This document shows, piece by piece, positions 1 through 5,787 of a DNA stretch of 8,571 nucleotides; within the stretch, counting starts at the first letter, position 1, and each line of letters starts with the position of its first letter. This DNA is from UBA5186 sp040005095 (GTDB lineage: Bacteria > Actinomycetota > Thermoleophilia > Gaiellales > Gaiellaceae). The notes beneath the pieces were generated by a model, which worked only from the letters and a program-made list of their open reading frames with translations, had not been told where the DNA came from and ran no database searches. The stretch lies in NCBI GenBank assembly GCA_040005095.1, contig JBDTZN010000077.1, positions 1 to 8,571 on the forward strand. The letters run 5' to 3'. The position numbers and the translations under genes were made by a program.

Positions 1-413
1 AGGCCTACCGACCTGAGCAGGCGGGGACGTTCCAGGAGCGCGTGCGGGCGCTCGGAGACAGGCTCGGACCGATCCGCATCGTCCTTCAGAGCACCCGCGA
101 CGAGGGGATGCTGACCCTCCTGCTCGGCTCGCTCGATCCAGACCTGCAGCTCGCGTTCGACCTGCGGCACCCGTCGTGGGAAGGGATCGAGCCGCGACTT
201 GCGGAGGCCGGCGCCGTACGCGTCGACTCGCTCGACCCCGACGCGCCGTTCCACTACCTGCGTCTGCGGGAACCTCCGTATACCGACGAGCAGCTGGTGG
301 ATTGGGCCGAGCGGATCCGCGCCCTGACCGCGCCCGCATTCGTCTATCTGCGCCACGAGGACGAGCCGACCGCGCCGGCGTACGCGAGCCGCCTCGCCGA
401 GCTGCTGGGCTAG
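1..413 (+). CDS. DUF72 (YecE-like) protein, C-terminal part only
   Basis: This is the last 136 residues of a gene whose 5' end lies off the left edge; the frame is already open at base 3 and ends at TAG 411-413. Three patches match the DUF72 family (TIM-barrel-like proteins of uncertain biochemical role): a LAFDLRHPSW segment, the same place as the family's 'FEFRHPSW'; a FHYLRLREPPYTDEQLVDWA segment, matching the family's 'YLRLHG...Y..EEL..WA'; and a final AFVYLRHEDEPTAPAYASRLAELL segment, like the family's 'VYFNN...A..NA..L..LL'. The usual Asn pair of that last motif is replaced by HEDE. No function beyond the family name can be claimed. The gene is convergent with the next one and the two stop codons share the four bases CTAG (410-413). 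Confidence 0.8.
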   Translation, partial: AYRPEQAGTFQERVRALGDRLGPIRIVLQSTRDEGMLTLLLGSLDPDLQLAFDLRHPSWEGIEPRLAEAGAVRVDSLDPDAPFHYLRLREPPYTDEQLVDWAERIRALTAPAFVYLRHEDEPTAPAYASRLAELLG

Positions 414-1567
414 AACCGAGCGGTCGCGCCGAGGTGGCGCTCGTGGGCGCCCGACTCGACGATCTCGCCGATCTGCTGCACCGTGTGCCGGAGCTCGTCG
501 TCGGTGTTGTAGAAGTGCGGCCCGAGGCGGAGGCCGACGTCAGGGCGAAAGTCGCAGAGGATCCCGCGTTCCCCAAGCTCCTTGTGCACTGCCTCGAACT
601 CGGGCACGAGCACCGTGACGGTGCCGCCGCGCCGGGACGGGTCGCGGGGCGAGCCGACTTCGAAGCCGGCCTCGTCGAGGAGCTCGATCAGTAGGGTCGT
701 CTGGCGGACCGAGTTCTCACGGATCCGGGCCACGCCGAGCTCCTCGATCGCGTCATAGCCGGCCGTCGCCGCATACAGCGCGGGAACGTTCGGGGTGCCG
801 GTCAGAAACCGCGCGACGCCGTCCGCGTATTCGAGCTCGGGCTCGAACCCGAACGGGCGCGCGTGCGCCTGCCACCCGACGAGCGTCGGCTCGAGCTCGG
901 CGATGAGGTCGGGGCGGACATAGAGCCAGCCGTTGCCAGGGCCGCCGCAGAGCCATTTCACGGACCCGCCGACGGCGAAGGACACGCCGAGGGCAGTCAC
1001 GTCCACCGGGACGATCCCCGCGGACTGGTAGGCGTCGAGGACGACGTGGGCGCCCGCGTCGGCAGCGCGGGCCGCAATCGCGCAGGCGTCCTGGATCTCC
1101 CCGTTCTTGAACAGCACGTGGCTGATCGGCACGAGGAGGGTGCGCTCGTCGATCGCGTCGACCAGCGATTCTCCGGCCGGGACGACGACGACGTCGAGGT
1201 CGGGCTGGGCCTGGTAGAGGTAGCGGACGGACGGGAAGTTGCCTTCCTCGTACACAACGCGGTTCCGGCGCGGGTCGACCGGACGGAAGCACGACAGGAC
1301 GATCGCCTCGGCGATCGCGACGTTCTGGTGCATCACGGTCGTCCCCGGCGGCGCGCCGATGATTCGGCCGACCTGGTCGCCGACGGTGAGCGGCAGCGTC
1401 CACCAGCCCTCGCCCCAGGCTCGGATTCCGCGCGTTCGCCAGGTGCGCGCGTATTCGGCGATCCGATCCTCCGCCGCCGCGGGCATCGCTCCGAGCGAGT
1501 GGTTGATGAGGTACGTCGTCTCCGCGAGGATCGGATAGCGGGCGCGGTAGGAGGCGAGGTCACTCAC
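410..1567 (-). CDS. Kynureninase-like, aminotransferase class V fold PLP enzyme
   Basis: Predicted 385-residue cytosolic pyridoxal-phosphate enzyme of fold type I, class V. Visible features: a VVLDAYQSAG segment with Asp178 (the residue that pairs with the PLP ring nitrogen) and Gln181; GGSVKWLCGGPG with Lys204, the expected Schiff-base lysine; and a C-terminal CDFRPDVGLRLGPHFYNTDDE segment (338-358), the Arg/PHFYNT block typical of kynureninase-like and related class V enzymes. Kynureninase cleaves kynurenine to anthranilate and alanine, but related enzymes include isopenicillin N epimerase-like proteins and cysteine desulfurases, so the substrate is open. No other tryptophan-catabolism gene is in view. 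I chose the GTG at 1567-1565 because it overlaps the TGA of the upstream small gene (GTGA), giving translational coupling, and because homology begins at once (residues 5-20 are the usual N-terminal Tyr-Pro segment). An upstream extension in the same frame to 2083 would cover that gene and the palindromes and is not credible. Confidence 0.85.
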   Translation of the reverse strand: MSDLASYRARYPILAETTYLINHSLGAMPAAAEDRIAEYARTWRTRGIRAWGEGWWTLPLTVGDQVGRIIGAPPGTTVMHQNVAIAEAIVLSCFRPVDPRRNRVVYEEGNFPSVRYLYQAQPDLDVVVVPAGESLVDAIDERTLLVPISHVLFKNGEIQDACAIAARAADAGAHVVLDAYQSAGIVPVDVTALGVSFAVGGSVKWLCGGPGNGWLYVRPDLIAELEPTLVGWQAHARPFGFEPELEYADGVARFLTGTPNVPALYAATAGYDAIEELGVARIRENSVRQTTLLIELLDEAGFEVGSPRDPSRRGGTVTVLVPEFEAVHKELGERGILCDFRPDVGLRLGPHFYNTDDELRHTVQQIGEIVESGAHERHLGATARF

Positions 1568-1890
1568 TTGCGCAGACCGTAGAGCACTCCGGTTCGGACG
1601 TCCTTGAGAAGGAAGATGATGTCGGGGCGTACGCGGGTGGCCTGCTTGGCGGGGACGAAGACGCGCCGACCTTCGATGCGCGCACTGCCGGCGGGCTGGA
1701 AGGCCCCGTAGTCGTGCTCGACCTGTGCGCGCGTGAGCAGGATCGGCTCCACGTAGCGTCCGCCGTGGAACGTGACGGCGTCGGTGTTCCGGCTCGCCGC
1801 CTGATACGCGACTCCCGCGCCGAAGAGCACGACGACACCGACCCCGACGGCGAGCAGTACGTGCTTCCTCGTCGGCGGCCGGTCGGGCAC
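1564..1890 (-). CDS. Small single-span membrane protein, unknown function
   Basis: A 108-residue protein with a basic N-terminus (residues 3-10), one hydrophobic segment at about 11-28 (VLLAVGVGVVVLFGAGVAY) and a soluble tail of about 80 residues, presumably outside the cell. The tail is rich in beta-type stretches (RRVFVPAKQ, PDIIFLLKD) and has no cysteine pair or enzyme motif that I recognise. It is not a family I can name. Its TGA overlaps the GTG of the kynureninase-like gene by four bases, so the two are probably one operon. The start is uncertain: GTG at 1890 is the start nearest the membrane segment, with no good Shine-Dalgarno. A longer frame to 2025 would read through the palindromic repeat at 1952-1964 and adds only low-complexity Arg-rich sequence. 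Confidence 0.6.
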   Translation of the reverse strand: MPDRPPTRKHVLLAVGVGVVVLFGAGVAYQAASRNTDAVTFHGGRYVEPILLTRAQVEHDYGAFQPAGSARIEGRRVFVPAKQATRVRPDIIFLLKDVRTGVLYGLRK

Positions 1891-1915
1891 GCGGTCGATC
1901 GTAACGCCGGCCTCG

Positions 1916-1935
1916 AGGGTCTGACACGGACGTGG
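1916..1935 (+). repeat. Degenerate copy of the GGGGTCAGACCCC repeat
   Basis: AGGGTCTGACACGGACGTGG here aligns with the clean repeat (GGGGTCAGACCCC followed by GGACGTG) with one base missing and about three differences. The GGACGTGG flank is fully kept while the right arm of the palindrome is eroded. It lies 16 bases left of the clean copy at 1952-1964 and in the same orientation. Confidence 0.45.
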
Positions 1936-1949
1936 CCCCTTGCGCCACG
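1931..1949. repeat. Hairpin between two repeat copies
   Basis: CGTGGC (1931-1936) and GCCACG (1944-1949) are perfect 6-base inverted arms around a 7-base loop. The hairpin sits exactly between the degenerate and the clean copy of the palindromic repeat. Tandem paired hairpins next to a RAYT gene resemble the paired arrangement of REP sequences (BIMEs), but the role here is inferred. Confidence 0.4.
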
Positions 1950-1951
1950 CT

Positions 1952-1964
1952 GGGGTCAGACCCC
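1952..1964 (+). repeat. Palindromic repeat copy 1 (GGGGTCAGACCCC)
   Basis: A 13-base palindrome, GGGGTC-A-GACCCC, perfect apart from the centre base and followed by the non-palindromic flank GGACGTGT. It can form a hairpin in single-stranded DNA or RNA. It recurs at 2490-2502 (same orientation) and 6939-6951 (inverted) and lies 81 bases before the transposase start. Confidence 0.8.
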
Positions 1965-2045
1965 GGACGTGTCTCGTGTGCCGACTTCGTAACGATCGCG
2001 CGCGGTTCCGAAAACGAGCTCGCACGCGCCGCTACGGTCAGCGAC

Positions 2046-2535
2046 ATGCCGCGTCTGCTTCGCGTCCAAGAGCCGAACGGCATCTACCACGTCACAGCCC
2101 GTGGCGTGGGCGGCCTGGCGGTGTTCCCCGGTGACGAGCTGCGGCGCGTGTATCTCCGACTCCTGCGCCGGACGATCGACCGGTACGACTGGATCTGCCA
2201 TGCGTATTGCCTGCTCTCGACCCATTTCCACCTGATCGTGCAGATCCGCGACGTGAACCTGTCGGCAGGCATGCAGAACCTGAACGGAGTCTTCGGCGCC
2301 TGGTTCAACGACACGATCGAGCGCCGCGGCCACGTCTTCGAAGGACGCTTCCGGTCGTGGCCGATCGAGACGGACGAGTACTTCGCGAAGGCCTGCAACT
2401 ACGTGTGGTGGAACCCCGTCGAGGCCGGCCTTTGCGATCGCCCCGACGAGTGGCGATGGACGGGCGGCCGCGCGCTGCGGAACATGCCCGGGGTCAGACC
2501 CCGGACCGTGCCAGGGAGGAAGGGTCCGCCGTGGC
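2046..2535 (+). CDS. REP-associated tyrosine transposase (Y1_Tnp), 3' end lost
   Basis: A Y1-type single-strand DNA transposase, predicted to nick and rejoin palindromic DNA through a 5'-phosphotyrosine. The N-terminus MPRLLRVQEPNGIYHVTARG is the classic start of the family. The HUH pair is His60-Phe-His62 in THFHLIVQ, and the catalytic tyrosine is Tyr119 in CNYVWWNPVEAGLC, replacing the usual 'ARYI..NPVRAGLV'. The RGHVFEGRF block (94-102) and DEWRWT (134-139) are also standard. Homology ends near residue 145. Residues 148-153 are encoded by the palindrome at 2490-2502, and no in-frame stop follows until 3873-3875, deep in antisense of other genes. The end given here is nominal, chosen at the neighbouring epimerase stop. 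Catalytic residues look intact, so it may still be active, or it may be a decaying remnant. ATG 2046 has no strong Shine-Dalgarno. Confidence 0.75.
2490..2502 (+). repeat. Palindromic repeat copy 2 (GGGGTCAGACCCC)
   Basis: Same 13-base core as the copy at 1952-1964 and in the same orientation, extended here to a 17-base palindrome (2488-2504, CC and GG added). The flank is GGACCGTG, one base longer than the GGACGTG of copy 1. It falls at the C-terminal edge of the transposase reading frame and 33 bases beyond the end of the convergent epimerase gene, so its hairpin could also act as a transcription barrier between the two. Confidence 0.8.
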
Positions 2536-3566
2536 TAGGAGAGGCGCTTCAGCAGACCGAGCGCCTGCTGGTTCCACGGGACTCGGTGCGTGACGCCGGC
2601 GGCGCGTTGCGTGCCGCGATTCGCGAGGTACCAGTCGTACGTCTCGATCAACGCCTCCGCGTTCGACAGCCGCGGCGACCAACCGAGCAGCCGCTCCGCC
2701 TTCGAGACGTCGACGAACGAGTCCCGATGCGCCGTCTTGTAGTGCCACTCGGCGAGAGGCGAGACGCGCGCGAGCTCCAGCGCGCGCAGGATCACCTCCG
2801 CGGGACGCGCCGGAACCGGAGTGATCCGGCTCGGCGAGCCGGCATGGTCGATCAACGCCTGCAGGTCGCCGCGCACGGTGCCGAAACGCACGGCCCCGAC
2901 ATTGAGCACCTCACCCGCGACACCGGCGCCGCCGGCCCGCACGATCGCATCGACGAGGTCCTCGACGGCGAGCAGTTGGTACCGGTTCTCGCCGCTACCG
3001 AGCACGTAGATCCGCCGCCCCTCCCGGATCCAGTCGAAGAGAATCTCGAAGACGCCGAGCCGCTCCGCGCCGATGAACGTCTTCGGCCGGATGATCACCG
3101 TCTCGAGGTCGCCGCCGTTCGCCACGCGCACGAGCCGTTCCGCATCGATCTTCGACTCGCCGTAGTGGCCCACGCCGACGAGCGGATCGTCCTCCTCGAT
3201 CGGATGCTTCTCGGGCACGCCGTACACCGCGGTCGACGAGACGAGGATCAGGCGCCGCACGCCGGCCTCGCGCGCCGCGAGCACGACGTTCTCCGTGCCG
3301 CCTACGTTGACCGACCGGATCGATTCCCGCGTGGCCTGGATCGGGAGCGCTGCGGCAGCGTGCACGACCACGTCGGCGCCCGCGCAGAGCTCGCGCACCC
3401 TTGCGCCGTCGCGGATGTCGCCGCGCAACTCCGTCACCGACCCCTCGAGCTCGGCGTCGTCGAGCGGCGCCACGTCGAGCGACCGGACCTCGTGCCCGTC
3501 GGCGAGGAGCCGCCGCGCAAGGTGCAATCCGAGGAAGCCGGCGCCGCCGGTGATCGCCCACAGCAT
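2535..3566 (-). CDS. NAD-dependent epimerase/dehydratase (extended SDR)
   Basis: A 343-residue cytosolic extended short-chain dehydrogenase of the nucleotide-sugar epimerase type. The Rossmann motif TGGAGFLG lies at residues 6-13, Asp31 at the end of the second strand favours NAD(H), and the active site is Ser110/Ser111-Thr112 with Tyr135-x-x-x-Lys139 (HYGESKIDAERLV). Other family marks are GDIRD (49-53), the SVNVGGTENVV block (85-95), IIRPKTFIG (158-166) and VEDLVDAI (201-208). The C-terminal domain ends with FVDVSKAERLLGWSPR, the usual 'A...LGW.P' signature. The exact sugar or lipid substrate cannot be read. ATG 3566 is chosen because the nucleotide motif starts five residues in; a GTG at 3575 is possible. 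It starts 10 bases after the CopCD stop and is likely co-transcribed, although a functional link to copper is not obvious. Its TAG shares a CTAG with a plus-strand stop at 2536-2538. Confidence 0.9.
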   Translation of the reverse strand: MLWAITGGAGFLGLHLARRLLADGHEVRSLDVAPLDDAELEGSVTELRGDIRDGARVRELCAGADVVVHAAAALPIQATRESIRSVNVGGTENVVLAAREAGVRRLILVSSTAVYGVPEKHPIEEDDPLVGVGHYGESKIDAERLVRVANGGDLETVIIRPKTFIGAERLGVFEILFDWIREGRRIYVLGSGENRYQLLAVEDLVDAIVRAGGAGVAGEVLNVGAVRFGTVRGDLQALIDHAGSPSRITPVPARPAEVILRALELARVSPLAEWHYKTAHRDSFVDVSKAERLLGWSPRLSNAEALIETYDWYLANRGTQRAAGVTHRVPWNQQALGLLKRLS

Positions 3567-3576
3567 CCGCGACACG

Positions 3577-4887
3577 CTACCGGTCGAGCGAAACGGCCTT
3601 CGCGGGCTCCGGCGCGGGCTGGGTCGGCGGCTTCGAATCGACGAGCACCGCCGCCGCGAGGAGCACCGCGACCGCGACGGCGCTCTCACCCACGAGGCTC
3701 CGGGGCAGGCGCGAGAGGATCGCCGAGTCGCCGCGCTCGAGCGCCGGCCCGGCGACGAAGTGGTGCACGGCCCCCCACGTCAATGCGAGCGCGACCAGCG
3801 CGAGCTTCACCAGCAGGATGTGCCCGTAGTGCTCGCGCCAGAGATCCGACACGTGCGGAAGCCGCAAGATGCTGAGGTACAGGCCGGCAATGATCACGAG
3901 CCCGATCAGCACAGGTGCCAGCCGCGCAAAGCCCAAGAAAGCCTCACGCCGCAGCTCGGGCGCCGCCGGCCAGACGACGAAGGCGAGCTGGACGAGCCCC
4001 CCGGCCCAGAGGCACGCGGCGGACAGGTGCACCCAGTCCGCGAGCACCGAGAGCCTTCCCGAGCCAGCGTCTGCGGCCGAGTGGCCGGAGAGCGAGAGGC
4101 CCGAGGCGAAGCCGAGCCCGATGAGGAACGCGGCCCAGAGCAGCGCACGCCGCTCGGTCAGCCAGGCGAGGAAGAGCAGAGCCGAGACGAGCGCAAACCC
4201 GAGCGTCATCGCGATGAATGCGGTGCCGAAGCGCGTCCCCCCGGCGATTGGCGACAGGTCGCCGTACAGCAGGTCCGCGAACGGCAGCTGCAGCGCGTCC
4301 TCCGCCCGCAGGATGAACGCCGCGATCCCGACCTCGAGCACCGCCACCGCGCCGATGCCGGTCACCCACCAGAACCGCCGCGCAGCCCGTGCCGGCAGCG
4401 GCCCACGCAGCACGAGCAACCGGAACCCGAGCCCGCCGACGAGCAGGGCCAGCGCGAGGAAGTACGCCCAGCGCACCAGGTGCTCGGCCCGCGTCGGCCC
4501 CCCGGCGCCGTACGCCTCGGTTGGCGCCGGCGCGGCGACGCGAACCCCGAACGTGTAGACGCCGGAGATCACGTGCCCGTCCGACGAGATCGCGCTCCAG
4601 CGGATGGTGTATGCGCCGCGCGGCAAACGCGGCAGCGCGGCGGCGACGCGGCGCGTGTCGGCCCCGCTGTGCGCCGGGCCGGAGACGAGCTTCCCGCCCG
4701 CCGAGTAGACGCGAATCGCGCCCGGGAGCGCGGTCACGCGCTGGTCGAAGCGGAGCAGCACCTCTGCCGGCGCGCTAGTTAGGCGCTGCTTGAAAGACGG
4801 CACGGTCTGCACCAGCCTGGCGTGGGCCAACGCCGCGCCGGGCGCCGCCAGGGCGACGAGAACCGCGAGCGCGAGGACCCGTCTCAT
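3577..4887 (-). CDS. CopC-CopD fusion copper protein
   Basis: A 436-residue membrane protein of the YcnJ type. Residues 1-21 are a signal peptide (MRR, hydrophobic stretch, A-L-A), so the mature chain begins at His22, the N-terminal histidine that binds Cu(II) in CopC. The CopC beta domain runs to about 117 and contains the SSDGHVISGVYTFGV block with Asp103 and His105, the other expected copper ligands. After a short Pro/Ala linker the CopD part has about eight membrane segments (roughly 136-158, 173-193, 220-242, 248-266, 283-305, 320-340, 355-377, 400-417). It carries the LSGHSAAD (His269) and ADWVHLSAACLWAGGL (His287) blocks typical of CopD. The predicted role is copper acquisition or transfer across the cytoplasmic membrane. 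ATG 4887 overlaps the TGA of the upstream gene (ATGA), so the two are translationally coupled. An in-frame extension to 5406 is Arg-rich shadow sequence. Confidence 0.92.
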   Translation of the reverse strand: MRRVLALAVLVALAAPGAALAHARLVQTVPSFKQRLTSAPAEVLLRFDQRVTALPGAIRVYSAGGKLVSGPAHSGADTRRVAAALPRLPRGAYTIRWSAISSDGHVISGVYTFGVRVAAPAPTEAYGAGGPTRAEHLVRWAYFLALALLVGGLGFRLLVLRGPLPARAARRFWWVTGIGAVAVLEVGIAAFILRAEDALQLPFADLLYGDLSPIAGGTRFGTAFIAMTLGFALVSALLFLAWLTERRALLWAAFLIGLGFASGLSLSGHSAADAGSGRLSVLADWVHLSAACLWAGGLVQLAFVVWPAAPELRREAFLGFARLAPVLIGLVIIAGLYLSILRLPHVSDLWREHYGHILLVKLALVALALTWGAVHHFVAGPALERGDSAILSRLPRSLVGESAVAVAVLLAAAVLVDSKPPTQPAPEPAKAVSLDR

Positions 4888-5468
4888 CGGTGCGGCGTCC
4901 CCGCGAGCGGCGAGAGATGCCCGAAGATCGGCGCGAGATCGCGATCCGAGTAGAGGAACACGGCGATCACGACGAAGCCCAGCGCGAAGCCCGCGTTCCA
5001 GCCGAGCGCTCGCGGCCGGAACGCCTTCCCGAGCGGGAAGATCGCGACGACGAGCGCCGTCAGACCGAGCGCGTGGTGCAGGAACGACGAGCGCTGGAAG
5101 AGCCAGGGATTCTGCTCGTGAATGAGGAACGCGATCCCGGCGACCGCGAGCCCGACCGCGGAGCAGAGGTACCACCAGCGGCTGGTCAGCTTCCCGCTCA
5201 CCAGGCCGAGCTCCGCCGCGCCCGCGAGCATGAGCGCCTGCGCCCACGACCCGTGCGCGAGCATGTGGATCGTCGAGTTGGTAAAGAAGACCATCACGGG
5301 CCACATCAGCACGCCCATCCCGAAGGCGAAGCCGGGCCAGAGGTAGGCGCGCCACCGCCGGCGCCGCCACACCTCCGTGCCCACGATCGCCTCGGCGAGC
5401 AGGCACAGGCCAAGGACCAGGAATCCCGTCGCGAAGGCCCAGTGGACATGCTCAGAGGGTGGCTGCAT
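4884..5468 (-). CDS. His-rich six-span membrane protein in the copper cassette
   Basis: A 194-residue integral membrane protein with about six hydrophobic segments (near 10-30, 42-62, 74-92, 99-117, 130-147, 158-173). I do not recognise the family with certainty. It has nine histidines, several at membrane boundaries: His7/His9 at the N-terminus, His68 and His72 in TIHMLAHGSW, His117, the adjacent His131-His132 in SSFLHHALGL, and His184 near the C-terminus. The IHMLAH and HHALGL patches loosely recall haem- or copper-binding membrane proteins such as CtaG, but length and order do not let me assign it. It begins inside the end of the upstream 94-residue gene (17-base overlap) with a strong Shine-Dalgarno (AGGAGGA at 5471-5477 on the minus strand) and ends overlapping the CopCD start. 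Tight coupling to CopCD suggests a partner in copper handling or oxidase assembly (inference). Confidence 0.8.
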   Translation of the reverse strand: MQPPSEHVHWAFATGFLVLGLCLLAEAIVGTEVWRRRRWRAYLWPGFAFGMGVLMWPVMVFFTNSTIHMLAHGSWAQALMLAGAAELGLVSGKLTSRWWYLCSAVGLAVAGIAFLIHEQNPWLFQRSSFLHHALGLTALVVAIFPLGKAFRPRALGWNAGFALGFVVIAVFLYSDRDLAPIFGHLSPLAGTPHR

Positions 5469-5736
5469 CGTCCTCCTCGTCCTGGAGGTCGTCGATCAAC
5501 CCGGGCGCCACCAACAGCGCAAAGCCCAGTCCGACCAGCATGACGAGCAGCGGCGGCTCGATCGCGAGCCACCAGAAGCCCTGTCCGTGCGGATGGAGCA
5601 AGGTGAGCCGCCAGGGCTGGAAGAACGCCCAGACGAGGCCGCCGACCGTCGTCAGCGGGCCGAGCAGCGTCACGGCCCACGTGCGCGCGGAGGCGTGCGT
5701 GCGGGCGTGGAGCCGAGTTGCGAGCTGCGTATTCAC
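5452..5736 (-). CDS. Small two-span membrane protein in the copper cassette
   Basis: A 94-residue protein with two hydrophobic segments, about 22-40 (AVTLLGPLTTVGGLVWAFF) and 58-79 (FWWLAIEPPLLVMLVGLGFALLV), joined by a loop LTLLHPHGQG that holds two histidines. The C-terminus is strongly acidic (DDLQDEEDD). I cannot name the family. The start is GTG 5736: a full AAGGAGG lies at 5741-5747 (minus strand), four bases away. A TTG three bases earlier (5739) is only one base from it and less likely. The last 17 bases overlap the start of the next gene. The HPHG loop could contribute metal ligands, but that is a guess from context. Confidence 0.75.
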   Translation of the reverse strand: MNTQLATRLHARTHASARTWAVTLLGPLTTVGGLVWAFFQPWRLTLLHPHGQGFWWLAIEPPLLVMLVGLGFALLVAPGLIDDLQDEEDDAATL

Positions 5737-5740
5737 CAAG

Positions 5741-5747
5741 CCTCCTT
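5741..5747 (-). promoter_or_regulatory. Ribosome binding site AAGGAGG, fixes the small-gene start
   Basis: A perfect AAGGAGG on the minus strand four bases before GTG 5736; by far the best Shine-Dalgarno seen in this window. It argues that the 94-residue protein begins translation independently rather than by coupling to the frameshifted gene upstream, and it favours GTG over the adjacent TTG. Confidence 0.7.
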
Positions 5748-5762
5748 CCGAGTCGGGTTTCT

Positions 5763-5781
5763 GCCGGCCCGGACGGCCGGC
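5763..5781 (-). other. Perfect 7-bp GC hairpin between two genes
   Basis: GCCGGCC (5763-5769) and GGCCGGC (5775-5781) form a perfect 7-base stem with a 5-base loop, in the 51 bases between the stop of the frameshifted membrane gene (5788) and the start of the 94-residue gene (5736). No T tract follows on the minus strand, so it is not a canonical intrinsic terminator. It may stabilise or separate parts of the transcript, or be chance in such GC-rich DNA. Confidence 0.35.
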
Positions 5782-5787
5782 CGCGAC

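Larger units (their letters stand above)
1916..2510 (+). mobile_element. RAYT-type cassette bounded by palindromic repeats
   Basis: About 600 bases made of repeat copies (1916-1964), a Y1/HUH transposase (from 2046) and another repeat (2490-2502, flank to 2510). The recognisable transposase homology stops just before the right palindrome, so the palindromes mark both ends. REP-associated tyrosine transposases are single-copy domesticated relatives of IS200/IS605 transposases that process palindromic sequences scattered in the same genome. Calling this a unit that moved as a block is inference; no target-site duplication was identified. Confidence 0.55.

Noticed and set aside
410..2083. N-terminal extension of the PLP enzyme to 557 residues.
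   Set aside because: The extra part is Arg-rich low-complexity sequence, overlaps the small membrane gene in another frame and reads through the palindromic repeats.
1932..3875. A 647-residue plus-strand open frame starting upstream of the transposase and running across the epimerase gene.
   Set aside because: Only residues encoded from 2046 to about 2480 have family similarity. The rest is the antisense of well-supported genes, open because stops are rare in GC-rich DNA.
3295..4782. A 495-residue plus-strand open frame opposite the epimerase and CopCD genes.
   Set aside because: Arg/Glu/Pro/Gln-rich antisense shadow with no family motif.
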